A stretch of 64,000 nucleotides of DNA, taken from Bacillota bacterium. GTDB taxonomy: Bacteria > Bacillota > Clostridia > Lachnospirales > Lachnospiraceae. Made by a program: the position numbers and the translations under genes. Shown one piece after another: positions 55,457-64,000 of the stretch. The notes under the pieces were generated by a model. It did not search any database and had not been told where the DNA came from. It saw only the letters and a list, made by a program, of their open reading frames with translations. Position 1 is the stretch's first letter; the number at the start of each line of letters is the position of its first letter. The stretch is from NCBI GenBank assembly GCA_023409535.1, contig JAEYGZ010000027.1, positions 434,001 through 498,000 of the forward strand, given 5' to 3'.

Positions 55457-56668
55457 TTATCGGAAAAATTTGCGGTATTCACTTGGTGATTGCCCGGTGT
55501 GGCGCTTAAAAGTGCGGGAAAAATAATTTTCATCTAAAAAGCCGACCGTCTCAGATATTTCATTGATCGGCAGACTGGTAGTAACAAGCAGTTTTCGTGC
55601 CTGCTGGACACGTCTTTGATTGGTATAGTCTATTATGGAAGAACCCACTTCCTTCTTAAATTGTGTTGACAAATAACTATAGTTGACTGAAGTTACTTTA
55701 CTTAGAATGCTGAGATTAACTTGTTCTGCATAATTGAAATCTATGTAGTTCACAGCTTCCTGAATAGAGTATGAATATCCTCGGAGGGAGTGATTTTTAA
55801 CCAGTAAACAGTATTTGCGCAGCATTTCTCCTAATAACTTTGACAACTCCTCAGTATTTCTTGAGAACTCGATTCTTCTTGCAAACTCATCGGAGATAGT
55901 ATGAATGTGTGCAGGATGGACTGCAGCCCGTTGCACTGCCTTACGAAATAGTGTATTTATTACAATAAAGAAATTTTTATAGCTGCGCAGGCTGTCTGAA
56001 CACCTTGGTTCAAACTTATATTTTTCCAATGTACTCAAATGGACCATAGCCTTTTTGTCATTGCCTTGTTCTACAGCCTCAAGCATCGCCTCTTCACAGC
56101 GGTATCTTTCTTCTATCATGGATGCCGACAAGGAGTTATCTTGTTCCGATTTGAGCTCAGGCTCCGTTTCTGTTGAGAAAAAATGGTCGGCAGCATGTTC
56201 AGTCTCGAAGTTATTGCTGCCAAAAATATATTTTGCCAGGACAATCACTTCAGCTGAAAATACATCAGTGGTTGGAATACAAGGAATTCCTGAATAATAT
56301 TCTTTTAGCTCTGAAACCAGGGATAATTCCCATTGTGTCTTTTTGATTACAGTATCAATAATTCTCTGATAATCCTGGGTAAGGTAGGGACCGATAACAA
56401 AAAATGCATTCTTTTTCTTCTGTGTATTTGGAAGCCTTAAAATGACATAATGGGTTTCGAATTGGTCCGATGTAAAATAAAGTGTATTCTCGCGAATAGC
56501 ACTCTCAAGTTTGTGTGGAATTACTCCATAATCAAAATTACCATATAATTGATGTCTAAGCATCTCGTCAATGAGCTCTATGTCATCATACGGTTCGATT
56601 AACAATTGTGTTTTAATGCCCTTTGCCTTCATCAGCTCACTGGCATGATCAATCGGGTTGAAATTCAT
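55457..56668 (-). CDS. AraC-family regulator with N-terminal sensor and helical middle domain
   Basis: A 403-residue regulator built like the one at 42775-43971: an N-terminal sensor with FVIGPYL, a middle helical region with LRSYKNFFIVINTLFRKAVQ, and a C-terminal AraC double helix-turn-helix at about 300-400 (LSILSKVTSVNYSYLSTQFKK, INEISETVGFLDENYF). It diverges from the orphan binding-protein gene at 57049. A 17-bp inverted repeat lies 40 bases upstream of its start codon. Confidence 0.88.
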   Translation of the reverse strand: MNFNPIDHASELMKAKGIKTQLLIEPYDDIELIDEMLRHQLYGNFDYGVIPHKLESAIRENTLYFTSDQFETHYVILRLPNTQKKKNAFFVIGPYLTQDYQRIIDTVIKKTQWELSLVSELKEYYSGIPCIPTTDVFSAEVIVLAKYIFGSNNFETEHAADHFFSTETEPELKSEQDNSLSASMIEERYRCEEAMLEAVEQGNDKKAMVHLSTLEKYKFEPRCSDSLRSYKNFFIVINTLFRKAVQRAAVHPAHIHTISDEFARRIEFSRNTEELSKLLGEMLRKYCLLVKNHSLRGYSYSIQEAVNYIDFNYAEQVNLSILSKVTSVNYSYLSTQFKKEVGSSIIDYTNQRRVQQARKLLVTTSLPINEISETVGFLDENYFSRTFKRHTGQSPSEYRKFFR

Positions 56669-57048
56669 ATTACCCCCCTATTAAAATAAGCCTGTACGTT
56701 GAAAGAATAGCATAATCTATGGTTCTTTGCAAATAACCATAGATTATGCTAAATCTCATAGAAATAATTCTAATGTTACCCTGAGTATATGTTTTAAACT
56801 AATTATACCTTGATAAATTCATAGAAAGCAACAAAGAATTATAGGGGGTGTTTTTAGATCAGAAAGTTATTACTTTGACCAAAAATCTGCTTTAGGAAAT
56901 CTGGATTTATGTCAGGCTTTTGGTACATATGCATATAAATCTTAAAAATGGCAGAGTATTTTCTAAAATATGACGCTGTTGATCGACCCCATTTTTATTG
57001 ATAATTATCCTGTAACACAATAATAACTAAAGGGAGGATTTATTTGTT
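56669..57048. other. Divergent intergenic region with a 17-bp perfect inverted repeat
   Basis: TAGCATAATCTATGGTT (56708-56724) and its exact reverse complement (56735-56751) flank a 10-base spacer. No T tract follows on either strand, so a terminator is less likely than an operator or a leader hairpin of the AraC mRNA. The rest of the 380-base gap is AT-rich with no gene. TTGATA at 56998-57003 and TAATAA at 57021-57026 have correct spacing but lie too close to the ribosome site to be convincing. Confidence 0.6.
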
Positions 57049-58659
57049 ATGAAGTGGAAAAGATTTATTGCAATTGTATGTATTGGAACCTTGCTTGTTA
57101 CGGCATTATCCGGATGCGGTTCCAAATCTGCCGACAAAGGCAGTGACAGTAATGGTACACAAAATCAAACGACAGAAAGCCCTACAGCACAGCCTGCTGG
57201 AGAACAGACCTCATCTGAGGTGGTAGACGTTGAGTTTTGGACGACTAATACAGGCTATCTGCCCATAGAGAAGGATAGTGAGTTATACAATTTCTATAAG
57301 GATCTAATGGGTGTAGGCGTAATTCAGCCTTATGTGGAATGGAATGGCGGAACGACCTATCAGGATCAGTTGAACTTACGGATTGCTGCCGGGGAAATGC
57401 CAGATATTTTTCTTCCAGTTAACGGCATGGAGGCTGGCTTAATTGAAAGTGGAGCATTACTGGATCTGACAGACCTTCTGCCTGAGTATGCTCCCAATCT
57501 CTGGAACTTGATACCGGAGGAAGTCTGGGATGCTATGCGTGCAAATGATCCAAGCGGCCAAGGCAGGATTTATACGATTCCCAATATAATCGGCTATGGC
57601 CGTAATGGAAGTATGATACGACAGGATTGGCTGGATGCTTTAGGTTTAAAAATGCCTACTACGCAAGAGGAATATGTCGAAGTACTCCGCGCATTTAAAA
57701 CCGGGGATCCAAATGGAAACGGTATTCAGGATGAATTACCTACCGGTGGCCGCGCCGATGCCAGATGGATGGAGCAATTATTCGGTATGTATGGTGTGGC
57801 TATGTGGGAGGGATATCCTCAATGGGATATCTATAACGGCGAACTGACCTATTCAGCAGTAACCCAGAACATGAGAGACGCGTTGGAGTGGATTGCCAGC
57901 CTTTATAAGGAAGGATTGATGGATCCTGAGACTTTACTTAATGATAAGGCGGCATGGGACGGAAAGATCAATTCCAACCTTGTTGGCAATTGGTCCCATC
58001 TTCCTCAGGAGGTGCATAATTATGCCGAAACGATGGAAAGTGCAACAGGCGTTAAACCGGATATTGCGATATTACCCGCAATTTCAGCTCCGGGGTACGA
58101 AGGCTTCTATACTGCACTAAAAATCAGCAACGTCGGAAGTGTGGTGGCAAAGACGGATGATGAGAAAAAGATTCAGGCCGTTATGAAATTCTTTAATGCC
58201 TGGGCGGATCAATCTTTATGGAATACTTATTATACCGGTGTGGAGGGTATGCATAGTGAAAAGATTGACGGCGTATTGAAGAGACTGCCGGATGATAAGA
58301 AAACCCAGCAGAACCTGCTTACTCCTTATGATGGAATTTCGACAATCGATTTCATGACACAGTTACTTAAGGGACAGGAGACTCCGGAAAGAGAGTGGGC
58401 AATATCACAGTCTATCCGCGATCTTCAGGAGAACCAGAAATATGTAAAATCCATTGCAGGAGACGGAATACCGGCGTCTATCTATACTAACTATCCTGAT
58501 ATTCAGAACAGGGCACTTTATATAGAATATGCGACCAAAATCATCATTGGAGATTATCCGATTGAAAAGTTTGATGAGTTCGTAGAAAAATGGTATGCAA
58601 CCGGTGGCGAAGAGGTTACAAAGGCTGCCAGAGACTGGTATTCAAAGGTAAGTAAATAA
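57049..58659 (+). CDS. Sugar-binding lipoprotein without adjacent permeases
   Basis: LplA-like solute-binding protein of 536 residues. The signal peptide ends in LSGC with lipidated Cys23, followed by a Ser/Thr/Gln-rich linker to about residue 60. The mature domain is of the large CUT1 type (YQDQLNLRIAAGEMPDIFLPV, DPNGNGIQDELPTGG). Unlike the other two such genes in this window, no permease gene is next to it. A terminator-like hairpin and a truncated GH42 gene follow instead. It may borrow permeases encoded elsewhere, or be a leftover of a deleted operon. The GGGAGG site lies 11 bases before the start codon. Confidence 0.88.
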   Translation: MKWKRFIAIVCIGTLLVTALSGCGSKSADKGSDSNGTQNQTTESPTAQPAGEQTSSEVVDVEFWTTNTGYLPIEKDSELYNFYKDLMGVGVIQPYVEWNGGTTYQDQLNLRIAAGEMPDIFLPVNGMEAGLIESGALLDLTDLLPEYAPNLWNLIPEEVWDAMRANDPSGQGRIYTIPNIIGYGRNGSMIRQDWLDALGLKMPTTQEEYVEVLRAFKTGDPNGNGIQDELPTGGRADARWMEQLFGMYGVAMWEGYPQWDIYNGELTYSAVTQNMRDALEWIASLYKEGLMDPETLLNDKAAWDGKINSNLVGNWSHLPQEVHNYAETMESATGVKPDIAILPAISAPGYEGFYTALKISNVGSVVAKTDDEKKIQAVMKFFNAWADQSLWNTYYTGVEGMHSEKIDGVLKRLPDDKKTQQNLLTPYDGISTIDFMTQLLKGQETPEREWAISQSIRDLQENQKYVKSIAGDGIPASIYTNYPDIQNRALYIEYATKIIIGDYPIEKFDEFVEKWYATGGEEVTKAARDWYSKVSK

Positions 58660-58680
58660 TAGAAAACCAGCAAATAATTA

Positions 58681-58721
58681 GGGGGAACTTAACTGAACAT
58701 TGTCGGTTAGTTCCCCTTATT
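58681..58721 (+). terminator. Terminator-like hairpin after the binding-protein gene
   Basis: GGGGAACTTAAC pairs with GTTAGTTCCCC, with one bulged base, around a loop of about 11 bases, and is followed by TTATTTGC. It is the third strong hairpin in this window placed directly after a sugar-binding-protein gene. Confidence 0.65.
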
Positions 58722-58764
58722 TGCAAAAGCAATATACAGCTACCAAAAAGGAGAGGCATATTAT

Positions 58765-58992
58765 TTGGCTTGCAGAGCCGATAAAGATTTTCTGTATGAT
58801 TTTTATCATGACCTTATCGAATCAAAGAAGATTAGAAGAATCATATCATCTGAATATGTGAAGGATGTTATGGTGAAGGAACGTAAAAACGGTGATGAAA
58901 GAACGGTATTCTATATGAATTTCTCAAATGAAAAGAGAGAAATTGAGGGTTTGGAGCTTGAAGGATACGAAGTTGCCTGCGTGGTATTGTAA
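58765..58992 (+). pseudogene. C-terminal remnant of a GH42 beta-galactosidase
   Basis: A 75-codon frame begins with TTG at 58765 after AAAGGAGAGG and reads ACRADKDFLYDFYHDLIE, then a short beta-rich end (ERTVFYMNFSNEKREIEGL). This matches the C-terminal end of GH42 beta-galactosidases, which usually have 650-700 residues. The catalytic barrel is absent. No GH42 sequence precedes it; the binding-protein gene ends 105 bases upstream. A ribosome site survives, so a short peptide may still be made. The likeliest explanation is a deletion that removed most of the gene, and perhaps the missing permease genes with it. Confidence 0.7.
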
Positions 58993-59020
58993 TGCCATAC
59001 GAGTATGGGTGGAGGATGAT

Positions 59021-61861
59021 ATGAAAGATATTCAAAGATTAGAGCTTTGGGATGAGCTTCCTGTAAACATGCGTCCCAAGATAAGGTATTGGCTCCCGGC
59101 GGCGGCCGTGGAGGAGACAGATCTTCGGGAAGAAATCGGAGCATTATATAAGCGCGGATTTGGCGGTATTGAGGTGATATCCCTAATCGTTTCCGGCGCG
59201 GTCTCGTTGAAGGAAATTGCTGCCAAGGGAGAGGGTTGGGGCAGTAAGCAGTGGAATACCATGATGGAGGTAATCAGCGATGAGACCGGGAAGTTAGGAA
59301 TGTCCATGGATATTACCAACGGACCGGGCTGGCCTATTTCCACACCGAATATTAAAACTGCCGATGACCCTGCCATACTTTGCGAATTGACCTACGGCAA
59401 TACAACAGCGCCGTCCGGAAGCCGCTATATCGGTAATCTCCCACAGGGGCGTACATCACATGAAGAGGGTGTACCGCAATTGATACAAGTGCTGGCATAT
59501 GCGGAAAAGAGCGAAGGTATATTGTCCACAAATAGCTATATTGATTTATTGCCATTTGTGGATACCAAAGACCTGACTTTGGATTATATATTCCCTGAGA
59601 CAGGAGGCAGCTGGAGAATATTCGCGTTCTATCAGCAGCCGGCAATCCATAAAACCAACGTAGGACAATACTATGTGATAGACCATCTAAGTGAAAAAGG
59701 TGCAGAATCCTGTGAACGTTATTGGGACGAGATTTTCTCCCAATATCAGTATACAGCGATGGAATCATTCTTTTGTGATTCGCTTGAATATAAAGTTTCC
59801 CTGGACTGGACACCGGGTTTTCCGGAGGAGTTTCAAAAACGCAGAGGTTATTCCCTGCTGCCGTATCTTCCTTTTATCGGACTGAAAAATCTTTATCCGC
59901 CCTGTGATATTCCAGGGTATCGGCTGGATGACGCTGATATATCCGATCTGGTGAATAACGACTATCTGGAGACCTTAACTCAATTGTATTGTGAGAAGCA
60001 TCTGTCGGTTCTTGAAAAAATGGCTGCAAAATATCATAAAACCTTACGGTATCAAGTTGCTTATAATAAGCCGTTTGAGGTTGAACGATGCGGATTATAT
60101 GTGTCTGTTCCAGAGAATGAAGCCTTGGGCAGACCTGCCATAGATTTTCAGAAAACGATGGCAGCAGCGGCTCATCTGGGACGAAAAGAAAGATACTCTT
60201 TTGAATGTGCCGCAGAATTTGGCAATAGCTACGGACAGGATTATGAGGATCTTTTCTGGTGGATTAAGAGAAGTCTTATGGCAGGAATGAACGCCCAGGT
60301 ACTCCATGGCGGGTCGTATTCCGGGGGATATCATGGTAAGTATTCTGAAAACGGTAATGTTCCCGGCGCCAGATGGCCCGGTTACGAGGGCTTCTTGAGA
60401 ATGGTATCAAATAACTGGAACCGGACCTTGTCTGTAGAAGATGCCAGAGGATGTATGGATACCATAACCCGTATGAATATGATCTTCAGGAAACAGGCAA
60501 AGGTTGATTGTGCGGTGTATCGGGATAGCTACAGTAATGATGGGGAAGGCAGTGAATTCTGCCTTTATAACGATAACGGAGCATTATCAAACAATGGTTA
60601 TAGCTATGAGTTTGTTTCAGAGTATCTTTTAAAGATGGATGTATGCACTGTACAAGACCATATCCTTGATAAAGAGGGCGTCGGGTACAAATGCCTGATT
60701 ATTCCGGAAGTAAAGAACATCTCGTCCGGGCTGCTTTCTATCATAAATTATTTGGTTTCCTCCGGGCTGCCTATTATCTGGGTCGGTACAAAACCGGTAT
60801 GCAGCAGGTTTTATGGGGAATGGAATGCAGAAGATAAAAAGAAGGAATGGCATAAATTAATGGAGCAAGTATGGGAATTGGATGGAATTACCCATGCGGA
60901 TAAGCTGGATATGATCCCAGACATCTTACATACATTGGGAGTCATGCCGGAGATATGGCTGGATGGTGAGATGGATCTGATAACAGCCGCACGGGCAGAT
61001 GAAAACAATAACCGGTATTTTATCCTCTATGGATATAACCGTATTGAATATTCACCGGATTCCCCAAATCCGGACGAACTGGCCTGCAGTGCAATATTCA
61101 GAAAGGGAACCACCAAAGGCAGCTACACAAGGCCCGGTTCCGTGAGCCAAAGACGGATACCGGTAAAACTAAAAGGCAGAGGGGATATCTATAAATGCAA
61201 TCCATGGAACGGGCAAATAGAATTGCAGCTATTTACTTATGATCCGAAGACCGGTTATATGACAGGATGGACTGATATTCAAGAGGATGAGATGATTATT
61301 TTTACTATGCTTCCTGCACAAACAAAAAGCAAAGCTGGGGAAGAAAGATTACTCTTAAAATACCCGGTTTATTTCAGCACACTGGAGCTGGAAGCATTTG
61401 AACCTGATTCAATACAGGAAGTCTCCTTTTTGAGAAGTCACTTTACTGATGATATAACCACGATAAGCCTGAACGAACTTCGGCCTTGGAGACTGCTTAA
61501 CGCTGAGCTTCGGGATTTTTCAGGGAGAGGAACCTACTACGGAGTGATCGATATTGAGGAAGGAACAGAGGTCTTCCTTCCTTGTGACCGGAACTATGTC
61601 TTATCCTTGGGTAATGTATCGGATACCTTTGCAGTATGGGTCAATGGTTATCCTGCCGATTTTCCGGATCAGGCAATGAAACGGATTGATATCACCGAAT
61701 TGCTTCATAACGGACGAAACACACTGAAAATTGTTGTAACCTCTAATTTATATAACCGTTTGTTTTCGAAAGGAGCAGCAAAATTGCCCTATCTCCCTCG
61801 TGATTATGGAATATGGGAAAGTGAATATAAGAAAGTTGAACTGCTGGTTTATCAGCGTTAA
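59021..61861 (+). CDS. GH106-type glycosidase, probable alpha-L-rhamnosidase
   Basis: A 946-residue protein without signal peptide. The N-terminus has the GH106-like pattern MRPKIRYWLPAAAVEETDLR, then LYKRGFGGIEVISL and TNGPGWPISTPNI, features of the barrel entry of this family. A long middle part contains NRTLSVEDARGCMDTITRMN. The C-terminal 150 residues form a galactose-binding-like beta-sandwich (YVLSLGNVSDTFAVWVNG, NTLKIVVTSNLYNRL). The ATG at 59021 follows GGAGG (59011-59015). It is probably a rhamnosidase for pectic or plant-derived rhamnosides, working with the GH78 enzyme upstream. Family certainty is moderate. Confidence 0.8.
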   Translation: MKDIQRLELWDELPVNMRPKIRYWLPAAAVEETDLREEIGALYKRGFGGIEVISLIVSGAVSLKEIAAKGEGWGSKQWNTMMEVISDETGKLGMSMDITNGPGWPISTPNIKTADDPAILCELTYGNTTAPSGSRYIGNLPQGRTSHEEGVPQLIQVLAYAEKSEGILSTNSYIDLLPFVDTKDLTLDYIFPETGGSWRIFAFYQQPAIHKTNVGQYYVIDHLSEKGAESCERYWDEIFSQYQYTAMESFFCDSLEYKVSLDWTPGFPEEFQKRRGYSLLPYLPFIGLKNLYPPCDIPGYRLDDADISDLVNNDYLETLTQLYCEKHLSVLEKMAAKYHKTLRYQVAYNKPFEVERCGLYVSVPENEALGRPAIDFQKTMAAAAHLGRKERYSFECAAEFGNSYGQDYEDLFWWIKRSLMAGMNAQVLHGGSYSGGYHGKYSENGNVPGARWPGYEGFLRMVSNNWNRTLSVEDARGCMDTITRMNMIFRKQAKVDCAVYRDSYSNDGEGSEFCLYNDNGALSNNGYSYEFVSEYLLKMDVCTVQDHILDKEGVGYKCLIIPEVKNISSGLLSIINYLVSSGLPIIWVGTKPVCSRFYGEWNAEDKKKEWHKLMEQVWELDGITHADKLDMIPDILHTLGVMPEIWLDGEMDLITAARADENNNRYFILYGYNRIEYSPDSPNPDELACSAIFRKGTTKGSYTRPGSVSQRRIPVKLKGRGDIYKCNPWNGQIELQLFTYDPKTGYMTGWTDIQEDEMIIFTMLPAQTKSKAGEERLLLKYPVYFSTLELEAFEPDSIQEVSFLRSHFTDDITTISLNELRPWRLLNAELRDFSGRGTYYGVIDIEEGTEVFLPCDRNYVLSLGNVSDTFAVWVNGYPADFPDQAMKRIDITELLHNGRNTLKIVVTSNLYNRLFSKGAAKLPYLPRDYGIWESEYKKVELLVYQR

Positions 61862-61887
61862 AAATAATGACAAGGAGAAACCGTGGC

Positions 61888-64000
61888 ATGCGAAAAAGTG
61901 ACCGCTTACAGGAAGTATTGGACCAAAGGGAAGAAAATTATATATTACCGTTTTTCTGGCTGCATGGAAAAGGGGAAGAAGTAATCCGTGAATATATACA
62001 AAAGATTGAAGAGGCGGGCATCCGTGCTGTTTGTCTGGAATCCAGACCCCATCCCGAGTTTGTGGGGGAACAGTGGTGGAAGGACGTCAGCGCAGCCCTG
62101 AAGGAAGCAAAGAAAAGAAACATGAAGGTATGGATCTTGGATGATGTGCGTTACCCCACAGGATTTGCCAATGGCAAAGTACGGCAGGCAGAAGACAAAT
62201 TGAAACGTAAATTCTTGGTACACCGTGAATTTGATGTGGAGGGTCCGCTTAAGGAGCATCACATCAGAATAGACTTGGAAAACGGACTCGGAGAAAAAGG
62301 TAAGCCGCTGGCAAAGCGTCCTTCCAGACTGGTAGCATGTTTGATGACAGAGCGCGGTACGGGAAAGTTCTGGCCGGGTACGGTGGCTGACCTTACAGAG
62401 TGCTATTCTGATGGATGGCTGACCTTTCACGTACCGGAGGGAAAATATCGAATTAGTGTTATTCTGGAGCAGACAGGAGGCGTTGCCGTTCAGGAAGACT
62501 ATATTAATATGCTGGATAAAGCTTCTGTTCAGCTGCTGATTGATGAAGTATATGAATCCCACTATAACCATTTTAAAGAGTATTTTGGCAATACCCTGGC
62601 CGGCTTTTTCTCGGATGAACCGGGTTTTTATAATTTTACAGTCCAGTCCGGTTTTTCCATGGATATGAAGATGGGAACGGAGATGCCGCTGCCCTGGGGC
62701 GAAAAGGTGGAAGAGCTTTTAAAGCAGAGGCTGGGAGAGCAGATGAGAACGGAACTGCCTTATCTTTGGTTCGGGAGCGGAGAAGAAGTGCGAAATATCC
62801 GGTATCATTATATGGATAGTATAACAGATCTTTACCGAGAAAATTTCACAGACTATATTGGAACATGGTGTGAGAAACATGGCGTGGAATATATCGGACA
62901 TATCATTGAAGATAATAATTCCCATGCGCGCCTGGGTCCAAGCTGCGGACATTATTTTAAAGCAATTCACGGTCAGCATATGTCAGGTATTGATGTGGTG
63001 CAGCATCAGATCATGCCGGAGATGAACGGGGCATACTACAGTTTTGTACTTAGCAAAGAGGCAGATGGGGAATTTAATTACTACGGGCTGGCAAAGCTGG
63101 GGACCTCCATGACCCATTTAGAGGAGAAGACCAAGGGGCGCGCGCTGTGCGAGCTTTATGGAGCCTATGGCTGGATGGAAGGGCTTTCCCTTATGAAGTG
63201 GCTGACGGATCATATGCTGGTAAGAGGGATTAACACTTATGTTCCCCATGCCTTTTCAGATATCGAATTTCCTGATCCGGACTGTCCTCCGCATTTCTAT
63301 GCCGGCGGAAAGGATCCTCAATACCCGTATATGAAATATTTGTTTCAATATTTAAACCGTGCCTGCCATCTGTTAAACGGAGGTAAGGCTATCATACATA
63401 CAGCCGTTCTATACCATGCGGAGATGGAGTGGATGGGTGACAGCCTTATGTTTCACCAAATAGGAAAAGAGCTGATGGAGAACCAGACAGACTATGATGT
63501 GGTTCCCATTGAAAAACTGCTTTCCATGAAGATGAACAATGGAGAACTGCATGGGGATAATGTATCCTATCGCTGCCTGTTTGTGCCCGCCGCACAAAAA
63601 TATCCGACAGCCTTAAAAAAATGGCTGAATGAGGCAGAAAAGTCAGGCCTTCCCATCTATCAGGTAACCACAGAAGAAATTGAAAAAGAAGAAATCGCTG
63701 CAGAGGTAATATCATTGGGCAAAGTGGCAGAGACAGCTGATATCCATGGATGTAATGAGATAGAGGTATCTGAAAAGATACCCTATTTGAGATATTATCA
63801 CTATACCCATCAAGCCGAACATACAGGCATTCATATGTTTTTTAATGAATCTACGTTGCATAAGGTGGATACTAAAATCCGGTTGAATGGTGATAGACAT
63901 GCACATATTTATAATTATGATCCATATGAAAATCGTTTAACCCAAAAACCGGACTGGCAGGAGGGGGAGATGACATTACAATTAGAGCCGTCAGAGACAC
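61888..64000 (+). CDS. Large glycosidase, GH106/GH2-like, cut by the right edge
   Basis: An open frame starts at ATG 61888 after AAGGAG (61872-61877) and stays open to the end of the window, giving 704 codons. The beginning, LPFFWLHGKGEEVIREYIQKIEEAGIRAVCLESR, then WWKDVSAALKEAKKRNMKVWILDD, is the barrel start seen in large GH106- and GH2-related enzymes. SDEPGFYNF near residue 235 carries an acidic residue that could be catalytic. It follows the GH106-type gene by 26 bases, so they are cotranscribed. The C-terminal sugar-binding domains lie outside the window. The exact family is unsure. Confidence 0.8.
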   Translation, partial: MRKSDRLQEVLDQREENYILPFFWLHGKGEEVIREYIQKIEEAGIRAVCLESRPHPEFVGEQWWKDVSAALKEAKKRNMKVWILDDVRYPTGFANGKVRQAEDKLKRKFLVHREFDVEGPLKEHHIRIDLENGLGEKGKPLAKRPSRLVACLMTERGTGKFWPGTVADLTECYSDGWLTFHVPEGKYRISVILEQTGGVAVQEDYINMLDKASVQLLIDEVYESHYNHFKEYFGNTLAGFFSDEPGFYNFTVQSGFSMDMKMGTEMPLPWGEKVEELLKQRLGEQMRTELPYLWFGSGEEVRNIRYHYMDSITDLYRENFTDYIGTWCEKHGVEYIGHIIEDNNSHARLGPSCGHYFKAIHGQHMSGIDVVQHQIMPEMNGAYYSFVLSKEADGEFNYYGLAKLGTSMTHLEEKTKGRALCELYGAYGWMEGLSLMKWLTDHMLVRGINTYVPHAFSDIEFPDPDCPPHFYAGGKDPQYPYMKYLFQYLNRACHLLNGGKAIIHTAVLYHAEMEWMGDSLMFHQIGKELMENQTDYDVVPIEKLLSMKMNNGELHGDNVSYRCLFVPAAQKYPTALKKWLNEAEKSGLPIYQVTTEEIEKEEIAAEVISLGKVAETADIHGCNEIEVSEKIPYLRYYHYTHQAEHTGIHMFFNESTLHKVDTKIRLNGDRHAHIYNYDPYENRLTQKPDWQEGEMTLQLEPSET

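Noticed and set aside
61945..62571. 208-codon minus-strand frame near the right end
   Set aside because: It lies opposite the partial glycosidase, whose plus-strand frame is continuous to the edge and carries glycosidase-like motifs.

Overview
The window looks like chromosomal DNA of an anaerobic, gut- or soil-type Clostridium relative, most likely Lachnospiraceae. This is inferred from several things together: strong AGGAGG-type ribosome binding sites on nearly every gene, lipoprotein-type solute-binding proteins, YesM/YesN two-component pairs beside CUT1 sugar transporters, many AraC regulators, and an oxygen-independent catabolic style. I saw no rRNA, tRNA, phage, IS element or CRISPR array. 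The window is mostly catabolic gene clusters, each with its own regulator.

Region 1 (1-12.5 kb) is a complete reductive pyrimidine degradation locus. It holds a PucR regulator, a class III (beta-alanine type) aminotransferase, an iron-type alcohol dehydrogenase suited to reduce malonic semialdehyde, a four-gene NitT/TauT/ThiY-type ABC importer, dihydropyrimidinase, a PreA dihydropyrimidine dehydrogenase and an M20 N-carbamoyl-beta-alanine amidohydrolase. Uracil or thymine would be imported, reduced, ring-opened and decarbamoylated, and the beta-amino acid would end as a 3-hydroxy acid. Two proteins here are odd. The transporter's binding protein carries the two halves of its NMT1/ThiY domain in swapped order, which looks like a natural circular permutation. 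PreA has the N-terminal Fe-S domain of PreT fused directly to it, with no FAD/NAD(P)H domains in between. The noncoding DNA holds a promoter followed at once by a terminator, 16-bp and 19-bp tandem repeats, and a long inverted repeat.

Region 2 (12.5-32.7 kb) holds an AraC regulator fused to a GH39 glycosidase domain, a GH3 enzyme, a YesM/YesN pair with a CUT1 importer, a three-domain MBL-esterase-MBL protein, another MBL hydrolase, a DUF1593 nucleoside-hydrolase-like protein, and a second YesM/YesN pair. Region 3 (32.9-44 kb) is an operon for uronic-acid glycans: a CUT1 importer, GH2 beta-glucuronidase, DUF2264 protein, a chemoreceptor and a GH88 unsaturated glucuronyl hydrolase, followed by a convergent AraC gene.

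Region 4 (44-49.7 kb) has a sugar isomerase-like TIM barrel with two short-chain dehydrogenases, then an HxlR-controlled redox operon (NmrA/QorB-like, PNPOx-like and FMN reductase). Region 5 (49.7-64 kb) is a rhamnoside cluster: AraC, GH78, an unrecognised beta-propeller-like protein, a second AraC, an orphan sugar-binding lipoprotein, the C-terminal stump of a GH42 beta-galactosidase, a GH106-type enzyme and a second large glycosidase that runs off the right edge.

Gene calls rest on motifs and family resemblance recognised by eye. No database search was run.
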